From Voacanga thouarsii (Eukaryota > Streptophyta > Magnoliopsida > Gentianales > Apocynaceae), in the NCBI GenBank assembly GCA_026120185.1, contig JANUWF010002200.1, forward strand, positions 4,028,001 to 4,092,000: DNA of 64,000 nt, given 5' to 3'. Position 1 is the first letter of the stretch; the number at the start of each line of letters is the position of its first letter. Of this stretch, positions 1 to 10,275 are shown in pieces. Below the pieces are notes generated by a model. That model searched no databases. It had not been told where the DNA came from and worked only from the letters and a program-made list of their open reading frames with translations. The translations under genes and the position numbers were made by a program.

Positions 1-1168
1 GAAAACATCCATTAAAAGAAAAATGACTAAGGTCATTACAACCAGAATAGATCTCAAATTTCTCTTCTAATACAAAAAAAAAAAAATGAAAAAGTTAGAT
101 ATTTCAAAAAATATGAATAATAAAAAGTTATGCAGAATAACAAAAAAAAAAAAAACCCAAACTCTATTACTCTAACCGGTTACAGAACATAATGAAAATA
201 AATAAAAGCACAACAAATCAACAATCTTATTCATTGCATTTTTCATATTATCTTCAAGCTATACCGGTAAGACAAACTTTTTTTTAATAGATAAGAATTT
301 AAAAGATTATGAGTATATTAACAGTTTTAGAAATCATCTAAACGATTTAAAAAATCACTTAAAAATAGAGTAAAATATCGAAGAGGAGCCAAATTAAGTA
401 TGAGTAAACAAATAGTTTTGAGAAGGAGAGAGATTAGAGGCTGATGTATAAGGATTAAAAACAAAATTTGTTATTATATTATAGATGTTGTTGAAAATCA
501 TAAATAAAAAATATCGCAAATTTGTAGTTAAAAAAAAAAAGGAATACATATAGTAAAAGATGAAGATCAGGCCAAAATCGAAGCACCAACTGAAGTAGCA
601 ACTCAAATATTGAGATTACACTCTTTTGCAAGTCAACCTATCAATTGATTTTACTGTCTTAACAAACTAAGTGAATTTAAAATGTATTTTAATTGATAGA
701 CTTTAATTTAATTTTAATTGAAAAAAAAATCAAATAAGATAGAATTTGAACCTATTACCATCAACTCACATCGGGAGTTAGAAAACAACGATCAATTGAC
801 GTTGTTATCCCGCACGCAGTTCAAATGTGGTTAGAAGGTGTAGAACGCACAGAACTCAGAAGAGTGGAGTAGTTTCTTAGGGAGGAGGAAATAGTCCGCT
901 GTTGTAATCATAACACTGATAAATATACATTATAAAATTTTTATATTTGTGGATAATATCTCAGTTAAATATTTGACATGCATTCGACATCATGGGGAGG
1001 TGCTTTTAGTGTCCCCTTGGGTCATTTTCCAAAGGACCCTTCAGCCCAAATGAGCCTAATTTAACAATATCTTTCACCAAAACAAAATTTTAAAGAATAA
1101 ATTTGCAAAAATTTTAGTTATCTTCTCACTACCTAGAGTTGCAATGGAACTGAACTATTTTCATTATA
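1..1168. other. AT-rich intergenic DNA
   Basis: I see no coding region, RNA gene or clear transposon end here. Only short reading frames full of low-complexity residues occur. Poly(A)/poly(T) runs are frequent. Confidence 0.6.
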
Positions 1169-1460
1169 GGCATTAATGGAAAAAAATATATATAATTATA
1201 ATTGCCACGCCCTGTGTAATCCTAAGACCAATCAGGCGGCGTGATTTAATTCTCACACCGACATTAATGAAAATATATATATATAATTACAATTGTCATG
1301 TCTTGTGCAATCCCAGGACCAACCAAGCAGTGTGATTTAATTCCCACACCGACATTAATAAAAAAATGTATATATAATTACAATTGTTACGTCCCATGCA
1401 ATCTCACACCGGTATTAATGGAAAAATGTATATATAATTACAATTGTCACGCTCAATGTC
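1169..1460. repeat. Degenerate tandem repeat, about 90-bp unit, 4 copies
   Basis: Four head-to-tail copies begin near 1169, 1259, 1350 and 1413. Each contains an ATTAATG-A-rich segment, TATATATAATTA, CAATTG(T/C)CA(C/T)G and, in the first two full copies, a GTGATTTAATT-C(T/C)CACACC end. Copies three and four are shortened by internal deletion. The copies differ by point changes and indels, so the array is old. A short plus-strand reading frame across it is only a translation of the repeat. Confidence 0.75.
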
Positions 1461-4400
1461 GGCGAATCCGGAAGAGCGACTATGAATCTGGTAGCAGCCA
1501 CAATCAACTATTTAGCCGCTATCCTCGTTGGGTCACAATGAATATCTCAAGTTGATAATGAGTATTTAGGTTCATTCTTATATACCATTCACACTTTTCA
1601 TCCCAATCTCATTTAAAATTGAGATATCACAACAATTTTGCCCTATCTAAAAGAAGTCTATTATTAAAAAAATCATTTTAATTTTGAAAACAAGATGTAT
1701 ATTCAACTTGAGGGCAAGAAATTTCTCCTCTTCCCAAATAGCAGGGAGTTGAGACCCAAAGTCATTCGATTTTGTTTTTTTGCTGGGTTTGGATTGGCTT
1801 TCACAATCACTTCCGCTTTCAATGGTCCAAAACCAATTAAACATCCACTTTATCAAACATTTCTTACTTTGACTTTTCCAAAATACTCAGAAATTGCGAG
1901 CTCAAACTGAAAACTACATTTCCTTTTTTAAAAAACAATACAATTAGGGTTCTATCACTATTATTAGTAAATTGATTGATGTCGTTGATAAATTGCAACA
2001 ACATGATACTTATTTAATAGAGATACAACATTGAAATGGACGGTTATAATGACTCTTTCAATCCTACCTAGGCTTTTTTTTTTCCCCTTTTAATCTTATA
2101 TATTTCATGATTTCTTCTTTCCTCACGCTTCCTAGCCCTCTCCCTGCTGCTTCTTTCTCTCTCCCTTCCCTCGCTGTCCTCCAACTATGACTTTGTTTAA
2201 TTTGAAACAATTTTACAAAAAGAAAAATAAAAAAATAAAATTTACTACGACTGAAATAACTATTCATTTTGTAAGAAATTCATTTAAATCATCGCTGTCA
2301 CTTGGGGTTTGCCTTTACATTGGGTTTAGTGCAATGACAGAGCTAGTGGGGAAGGGGGTGGCGCTTACCTCTCAAAATTTATAAAACTGTGATTTTTTAA
2401 TAAAATTTAAATTATTTTTAAAAAGACGTTTCAAAATCTATTCGTCTCTTTAATTTTTTTTAAATTATAATATTATTTATCTTTTAATATAATTTACTTT
2501 CAATTTTAAATTCTGAGTTTCATCTCTAGTTTAGTGGTAGTTGCGTGCATCGGGTGTCCTAGGGTTGCAATGGATCTCTAGTGATAGATGGGATTTGCTA
2601 AACAAGAAGGGTAATTTCGTAACTTTGTTGGTAATAATAAGAAATTTGAGACCCTTTTCTTTTTTAGTTGAAAAAATGGGATTTTCTAAGGGACATTTAT
2701 TTTATAATTTTTTCTCAAAACAATATTACTTTAACCTTTTTTCCGACTAAAAAATGGATATAATACAAATAAATTTTACTTGTAAATTCATTCAAATACA
2801 TGATAATGTTAATCTTTAAATTTATAAATTTTTTTATAAAACTTTAAATTATATTTACATTTAAAAAAAAAAATTGCATACAATACCAATCGAATTACAA
2901 CTCTGTTAAAACCTCTTTCAAAAGCTACACTTCAGAATAATTTTTAGAACTATAAAATTAAGGGCCATGTCCAAAAGCATATTGCTTCTTTTCTCAAGCC
3001 AATTATTTTTTTACTTCGATGTGAAGAAGATAGAGTACTAAATATGATACCTCTAGATTCTGTTGAATCAGTTGCAACAATGAGTCCAAATATTGGTTGT
3101 TAAGATACCACATAATTAATTTCCCAATACTATATAATTTGAAATCTTTGAGAAAGATCCTTATTTAGTATCATACAGATTAATTTTAAATTAAATATTT
3201 ATATTTAACTTAATATAAAAATATAAGAACATATTTGATCACATTCAAAACTTTACCAAATCTTAATAAACAAGAAAATTAGCCGTAGAATCCATATATT
3301 AGTGAAATCATATTCGTTACACTAAGAAGATTACTGATAAAAAATTTAGATAAAATATATAATATTTATTTTGAAATAAATAACATAAAAATATGGATAC
3401 TTATTTAAATTCAAAGGAATATTAAACTTGAGTTTAGACGTTTCCTATTCCTGTAAGTACCACACAATTGACTCTCTAAGTCTTTCCATTGTTTGTCAAA
3501 AATGAAATTGCAAGTTGAAGACAATTTGTAGCTTCTCTTTTTCAAGCCAGTTGTTTTTGACCTATAAGTGAAGAAGTCATTAAATATGGTGGTTAAGAAG
3601 TCATTCCAAAAGTCGGATGAATGTTCAAACATGGTGGTTAAGGTACCTGATATCTGAGAAGGTTTATGTTTGTAGCTAAGAAAATTCATGATTTTCTTTT
3701 TTTCTCAGCTATTCTTTATATGGTTTTCAAAATTTACCATTATAAGTCACTTCTTATCTTTTTCTATTTTTCTAGCGTGATAAGAATATTCTAACCGATT
3801 AAACTATCATATTATCACTTCTTATACCTTTTTTATGAATTTAAAAATATTTTAACTTTTTTGCCTCAAAAAGTCAAAGTTACCATCATAAATCTTACTG
3901 TAATAAATCTCTAACTTGCGTCTTTTTTTTCTTTTTTTTTTGAAGCAGCTAAATTTATATCCCTCTAATTTGAATTTACACGCAATAAATTAATATTTGG
4001 TATTTAGTAAAAAATGCCCTTCTTCTCTCATCAATATGAATATTTTTATAATTACATAAAAATCTATTGCTAATCATAGTATTTCTTCCTTAGTTTTTAT
4101 TAACATGGTTTCAAGAGTATAAAATTAGCAATAAAATTTTTTCCTCATTTTTATGTTTCTCAATAAGAAGAGGTAATCGAACCTGTTAGTATAAAATCAA
4201 AATATTTGATAAAAAAAAGAAAAATGTTGTTTGTAACAGTTGATTATAATAATTAAAAAATTTTGATAATTAATCATAAATGAATCAAGATTTATCAAAA
4301 AATTAAGTAAGAAAAATATTAAATAATACAATTAACTTGTAAAGACCAGTTGGGAAAACACAGTCAAAGCAAATATTATATGTTAATAATGTGTTAAATC

Positions 4401-4822
4401 CGAAGAGTTTGCATTCAACCCTTCATTTTCTTTTTTTTTTATTTTTATTTTTTTTCCTGTAGATATCTAACTAGAGACATATTGGACTGAAAACTTCATT
4501 TGAAAAAGTCAGAAGCCGGGTATTAAACATTGAAGTATAACTAACAGAATTTCTTATGTATTTTATAGCGGTCAATATATGATGTTCTACGCACACTGAT
4601 TTGAAAAAGTAAATACTTAAATTTCAATTATATATAATGCTTTTTTTTTAATTTTATTTTTAGGAATGTTAAGAGTTACCATCTCATCGATTGAAAAGGT
4701 TAGGTGTAACCGCAAAAGGATAAAAATAATTTATAAATTTTTAGTTACACATTTGTACCTCTAAAAAGTACCTATGCTTTGTCTTGCTCGTTTGAAATTA
4801 ATAAATACATTTGGTAGTATTA
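1461..4822. other. AT-rich intergenic DNA
   Basis: No gene is supported. A weak, diverged direct repeat of about 45 bp is visible near 2985-3030 and 3530-3575, sharing CTTCTTTT-TCAAGCCA and a GTGAAGAAG tail. The rest is low-complexity AT-rich sequence. Confidence 0.5.
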
Positions 4823-5455
4823 GGGCTGTTTACGATTTGATTTAATTTGGTTTTAGTTATTTTTTAAATTAAATTAATAATTACATTTTGAAAATTTTCA
4901 ATTTAAATTGTTGGATTCAATTTTAATTAATTTAGTTTGATCTGAACTGTTTGTTGTTATAAAAATTATTATTTAATAAAATAAACAACAGTATTGCATT
5001 ACATTAAACACAAAAAAGGTCTTTCTAATAATACGAATAAAAAATATGTCTAAGTAAATTTAATAATAAATTTAAAAATATTAATCAAACCGTGAAATAA
5101 AATCTCCACTAATTAAATATAAAGTGTCATAGGTGGCTTGGTGAAAGGACAAAAAAAGAAAGCTAGGGTTAGGCGAAAAAGAGTTTATGAAATAAAAATT
5201 ATAAATTATAAATTATAAATTATAAACATGCCCCTTATATTTTCTGAAGTAAAATAATATTTTAAGTATATAATATTTTATAAAAATTTATTGGTTTGAT
5301 TTGTTTGGTCCGATTTCAAAATTTTCAAATCAAATCATTTTCTCAATTTAAAAATTCTTCAAATTGAAACCAAACCAAATACTATGATTTCGATTTGATT
5401 TGATTTAATTTGATTTGTGCAAGTTGATTTTTCTTTTTTTAATACCCCTAGATAA
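4823..5455. mobile_element. Probable non-autonomous hAT-like MITE
   Basis: The left end reads TAGGGCTGTTTACGATTTGA. The right end carries AATACCCCTA, whose reverse complement TAGGGGTATT resembles the left end. Internal arms are imperfect inverted repeats rich in GATTTGATTTAATTTG and its complement. The flanks GGTAGTAT and GATAATAC could be a diverged 8-bp target duplication. Length is about 630 bp with no coding capacity. The inverted arms are seen; the hAT assignment is inference. Confidence 0.4.
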
Positions 5456-5493
5456 TACTATTAAGACATCATAAAACTTAAAATCCTAAGTAC

Positions 5494-5495
<2 letters not shown>

Positions 5496-5529
<34 letters not shown>
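5496..5529. repeat. (AT)n microsatellite
   Basis: An uninterrupted AT dinucleotide tract of about 34 bp. Flanking sequence to 6060 is AT-rich, with a 24-bp poly(A) near 5684-5706 and no supported gene. Confidence 0.9.
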
Positions 5530-5536
<7 letters not shown>

Positions 5537-6210
5537 TAAATATATATTTTAATCAATTGAATTATTACTTTAATTATTCGCCCATCATTTGTTATGACTT
5601 CTTGTCTCTTGTTCTTAATTTTTTTTTGTTTTAAAAAAAAAAATCTGGGGTTAAAATTTGGCATCTTTTATCTTCACACCTTTAAAAAAAAAAAAAAAAA
5701 AAAAAACTTCTGGGAAAGGGCGAGAAGAATATTAACCAACTACATTAACTCATTTTTAGTACTTACTTTATCAAAATTGAATGTCTACATTTTTATTTTA
5801 AAATATTTAAAAATAAATATTTATTTTTTTAAAATAAACATATTTTTCCTTTAAAAATATCGAATCATTTAAACATTACTTAATAAATTTAGACTACACA
5901 TTTAAATTTGTTTCAAAGTCTAACACTGCAACAAAATTTGCTTGTTCCTAAAATTTATCCTTCCTCGTCTGAAATTTTTTAAAATTTATAATATTATATT
6001 ATTTTATTCACTTTATTCCCTAAATCCAAAATTCCATTTCGTCCTTGTTACTCCTACTATTTCATGCCAATTATCAGATTGGTACGTTCATGACTTCTTC
6101 CACGTATGACTCCTATCAGTTGTGCAACTTTGACTCGCCGGTGAGGTGGTTCCAAACTTTAAAGGCTGGTCCAATTTGACAATTTTGATTTTCTTTTTGC
6201 TTGATCAATA

Positions 6211-6220
6211 CTATAAATAG
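6211..6220 (+). promoter_or_regulatory. TATA box of the P450 gene
   Basis: CTATAAATAG lies 57 bp upstream of the P450 start codon, a normal spacing for a plant core promoter with a short leader. The segment from about 6100 to 6276 is recognisably conserved upstream of the dead P450 copy at 40.66-40.96 kb (minus strand). Both share GGT-GGT-TAAA-GTCCAATTTGACAA blocks and the TATA box, so the whole promoter was duplicated with the gene. Confidence 0.75.
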
Positions 6221-6276
6221 AGCACTTTCAGGTCCAGTTCAGCACAGCCTCCATTGTACACATAGTAGCAGCAGCT

Positions 6277-8529
6277 ATGGAAATTCTTGCATTTTCTCTA
6301 TCGGTGGTAGTCATTGTTTTCACTTTTGCTCTTTCAGTTTTTGCTTTCAGAAGCAAAAAGTCCGAGAATGACCGCAAGCTTCCGCCTGGTAGCTTTGGAT
6401 GGCCAATTATAGGAGAAACGATCGAGTTCTTGTTTGGCAAGCCTGAAAAGTTCGTCGGAGAAAGAATGAAGAAGTATTCTCCAGACATCTTCAAGACTAA
6501 GATTCTTGGAGAAAAAACAGCGGTGATATGTGGTCCAAATGGTCACAAATTTCTCTTCTCAAATGAGCAAAAGCTCTTCACAGCATTCCGTCCACATCCT
6601 ATGCAAAGGCTTTTCAGATCATACCAAACAAAAGCTCCACCTCCTCCTCCCTCTGATCAAGCCCCTCGAAACGATGAGGCCAAGGTCATAAGACAACCTG
6701 GTTTTCTCAAGCCTGAAGCTCTAACCAGGTACTTGGGGAAAATGGACTCCATTTCTCAGCAGCTGCTGCAGAGTCACTGGGAAGGCAAACAAGAAGTCAA
6801 GGCCTACCCTCTTGCAAAAACGGTGACTCTGACCCTTTCTTGCCGGTTCTTTTTGGGCATAGACAATCCAGAAAGAATTGCAAGACTTGTGAACCTCTTT
6901 GATGATGTCACTTTAGGTATGCATTCAATCATTCTGAATGTTCCCGGCACGACATTTTACCGAGCAAACAAAGCTGCAGCAGCCATTAGGAAGGAGCTTG
7001 TAGCTGTGATCAAGGAGAAGAAAGCAGCCATGGCAACTGGTGCACCAATGCAAGACATATTGTCCCATATGATTGTTGCCACTGATCAAACTGGGAAAAA
7101 CATGCCTGAGAATGAGATTGCTGACAAAATAATGGGTTTAGTTGTTGCTGGATACAGCACAGTTGCAACCGCCATAGCTTTCCTTATGAAATATGTTGGA
7201 GAGAGGCCAGATATCTACAAGAAAGTCAGAGCAGGTAATAATTACTCTTCTTTACCTATTTACTTAATGGTTCATCGATGTGACAGTAGAGCCATAAATG
7301 AATCGAGACTCCACTTATGGTGTATCCCTATGCTTTTGAGATAATATCGGCCAAGAAATAGGTTCTGTGACAGTTTTTATTCACCCAATTCGACAAGGTG
7401 AAGTGGCCAAAAATGAAAATAAAGAAAACACTAGTAAGAAGGTTTTAGGGAGTACCTCTTCCCCCTTCATCATCCTAACCCACTTTCTTTCCGTACAGTA
7501 CGTACTATATTATTGCACATTGAATAAATTTAGCAGAATAATAGTGGGGGACTAGGTGAAGTAATTGGTTGTTTTCTATCATCATAAATTCTTGATTATC
7601 TTTTCATTCCTGAAATGAACTATCTTATCGAACCACTTAGACCAAGAATGACCAGTCTGATCTAGTTCATGTCATTTACAGACAGAAAAAGAAAAAAAAA
7701 AAAAAGGAAAACCCTGTAAAATTTGGCAAGATTGGTCAACCTGAAGAATCAAAGAAACTAAACCGATTTAGATTTTCTCTTGTTTTTCACCTTAATTTCT
7801 TCTAGCAACTGTATGGTAACCGTATGCTAGTTTTGATCAAGGAAGTTTCATACCTGCAGAACAAATGGAGATAGCTTCGTCAAAGAAGCCAGGAGAAGTA
7901 TTGGAATGGGAAGACATGCAGAAAATGAAGTACTCTTGGAACGTGATCTGCGAGACCATGAGACTAAATCCACCCCTTCAGGGTACATTTAGGGAAGTCT
8001 TGACTGACTTCACCTATGCTGGCTACACAATTCCAAAAGGCTGGAAGGTATTGTGAAAATTACTGCCATGTTCAGATGCATGACGTTCCCTTTCCCTTCC
8101 CCCTCCGCCAACTCCACCCACAATCCCCACCCCCCACCAAAAAGCATTTATGACTTTTGTGGACCTTGGATTTTTTTTTTTTTTTGTTCCTCAAACAAAG
8201 TCAATTAAACTAACCATGATCTTTTCGCTTAGGTATACTGGACAGTAAGTACCACAAACACGAACCCAGCTTATTTCAAGGATCCTGAGAAATTTGATCC
8301 CTCAAGATATGATGAAGGAGAAGCCCCTGCTCCATACACATACGTTCCATTTGGAGGTGGACCAAGAATGTGCCCAGGAAAAGAGTATGCTCGGCTTGCT
8401 ATACTTGCTTTTGTCCATAATCTGGTGAAGAAGTACAAATGGGAAGTTTTGTTTCCTAACGAAAAAGTTATTGGTGATATGATGCCTACCCCAGAAAAGG
8501 GGCTTCCCATTCGTCTGCACCATCTTTAG
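6277..8529 (+). CDS. Cytochrome P450, CYP85 clan, CYP716-like (three exons)
   Basis: Exons are 6277-7234, 7860-8047 and 8233-8529; all introns are GT-AG and frames join exactly to give 480 aa, the usual CYP716 length. Residues 5-24 form an N-terminal membrane anchor, followed by the hinge [13 protein letters not shown]. The K-helix ExxR is E351-R354, the PERF-like segment is FDPSRY (403-408), and the heme loop [10 protein letters not shown] places the ligand at Cys429. The I-helix reads AGYST (291-295), so the usual acidic residue before Thr is Ser294. Members of this family are ER-bound oxygenases of triterpenoids and related isoprenoids; the substrate here cannot be told from sequence. CYP728 is an alternative subfamily. 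A TATA box lies 57 bp upstream. Two decayed relatives lie at 37.7-41.0 kb and 50.7-51.2 kb. Confidence 0.93.
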
Positions 8530-8814
8530 ATGTAAATTACTGCTAGAAGTCAAAACTTTTATACAGAGAAGTCTGTCCAATTTTATTGAATAATCTTTAT
8601 TACTATGCATGGTGGTGTGCTGCCAACCTTGTTGGACAAGAGATGAGTTTGGGAACATGGAGGCGAGGGGTTGTTGGCTGTGGCTTCGCATTTGTTTAAT
8701 GAATTGTACTCTTTTTAAAATTTATTAATACATACGGTTAATTATTGACAAAAGTTTTGTGCTTAATCATTCAAGTTTTATATACATTTATTAATCATTC
8801 ATGTTTTATATACA

Positions 8815-9190
8815 CTAGGTTAATGTCCCGTACGTTGCACGGGTTATTATATTATTAAAATTCAATGTATTAATATTAAATATATTATTAATTAATTAAC
8901 ATAATTAATTATTTAATTAGTTAAGATTTTAAAATAAATTTAGATAGTATTCAAAGAATCATATATTTCAATATATTAATTTAGATAATATTTAAAGAAT
9001 CACACATTTCAATGTATTAATATTAAATACATATATATTTTATTAATTAATTTAATTAATTAAAATTTTAAATGAATTCAAATATAATTTTTATTTTTCT
9101 TTTAAAAAATTTTTATTTAGTCACGTGTCACCATGCTTTCACTTGTCGTAATGATAGGCTTCTTCTTCGACTTTTATATATATATATAGA
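8815..9190 (-). mobile_element. Non-autonomous Helitron-like element
   Basis: Read on the minus strand, the element begins TCTATATATATA after an A (9191) and ends CATTAACCTAG before a T (8814). The insertion is therefore between A and T, with a 5' TC and a 3' CTRR end, as in Helitrons. A short hairpin, CCCGTGCAACGTACGGG at 8827-8843, sits just upstream of the CTAG terminus. The 376-bp element has no coding capacity and lies about 290 bp past the P450 stop codon. The terminal signals are seen; the classification follows from known Helitron structure. Confidence 0.6.
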
Positions 9191-9251
9191 TTTTATAAAT
9201 GGGACTCATACTATAAGTTAAGTAAACTATTGAATTATTAAATTTACTTAT

Positions 9252-9956
9252 TGTTGTTGTCAAAATAGGGAGCTGATGCAAACGAGGATCGGTTTCGTAT
9301 CCGATAAACACAAACGATCCGATATGGCATAACAAAAAATGGTATCAGATCTTTTTTGAATCAGGGATCGGATTCCTTGAACTTACTATAGAAAGGGTTC
9401 AAGAAAGTCAGCTGAGAATGCTAAACGGAAGGACTTTTCTGGGAAAATGGAATAATACGTGTATTAACCTGCTTAATGGAAGGTACAGAAAAAGTCTGAT
9501 ATTGAAAAATACGAACAGGAAGCTGTAAGAAAAACTGTAAACAAAGCTTGTAAAGAAAAGCTATAACAAAGCAGTAAGAAAGCCCGTAAGGAATTGAGAT
9601 ATTAGATTAGAAAGTTGTAAATGATGACGAAGTAAAAGAAATCGAAATTGAATATTGCTGGTTGATAGTTTGATTCTCTTCAGTTCTGGGTGATGCTCCT
9701 CATTTTATACTTGCTACAAACGAGCCACTAACAGATCGTGGAGTTTCTTCCGGCCAAAGAATGCTCCCACCGGTCGTGCAGGATTCTTGCGCCAAAAGAT
9801 CATGAATCTGTTTTCCTTCTTATCAGCTCCGTGGTGCCAATGTTGACCATGGCTATCGGCTGCTTGAACGGTTGACTTTATCGGCTCATCCCAATTTATT
9901 CAGTCGGATCGGTTCAAAATAACCGTTGCGTCGGCTCAGCAGAGTTGATGTCAACA
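9252..9956 (-). repeat. 3' LTR of the Tat element (left copy)
   Basis: It starts TGTTGTTGTCAAAATAGG and ends GATGTCAACA on the plus strand, with TG/CA termini. Its length equals that of the right-hand copy. A TATAAAA on the minus strand lies at 9703-9709. The 5-bp duplication CTTAT precedes it directly. Confidence 0.95.
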
Positions 9957-9970
9957 CACGCCCCCCGAGT
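9957..9970 (-). other. Polypurine tract of the Tat element
   Basis: On the minus strand the bases directly before the 3' LTR read ACTCGGGGGGCGTG. A G-rich run at this position fits the plus-strand primer site. It supports the minus orientation of the element. Confidence 0.6.
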
Positions 9971-10275
9971 CCCGTTGTTTCGGCAGACGCGAGTCAGCGA
10001 AACAATGGGAATCGTACAACTATTAATGGCAGCCGTTCTTTTTCTGACAAAATCAAAACGTCCTGAACGTTGTGGAATCGTTGTGACACCTCGGCCTTAG
10101 AACCTGCGAACGGCTCAATTTCAAACTTCCTTATAAATTACAGTGGTCCCCAATCGGAACTCCTTACAACTTCTATCTCCTTCAGAATTCTACTGCTTGA
10201 GCAATTCATCGATCTTTTATCTTCTTGCCCTAATTCCCTGCAAACTGTAAGTTTCCTTTCGGTAAAAACATCACA

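Noticed and set aside
1298..1555. Small Cys-rich peptide gene
   Set aside because: The 85-codon frame is a translation of the 90-bp tandem repeat; the repeated CIYNYNC pieces come from the repeat unit.
6228..6494. Minus-strand frames opposite P450 exon 1
   Set aside because: They are shadows of the coding exon; the similar plus-strand frame at 40655-40837 is likewise the shadow of P450 copy A.
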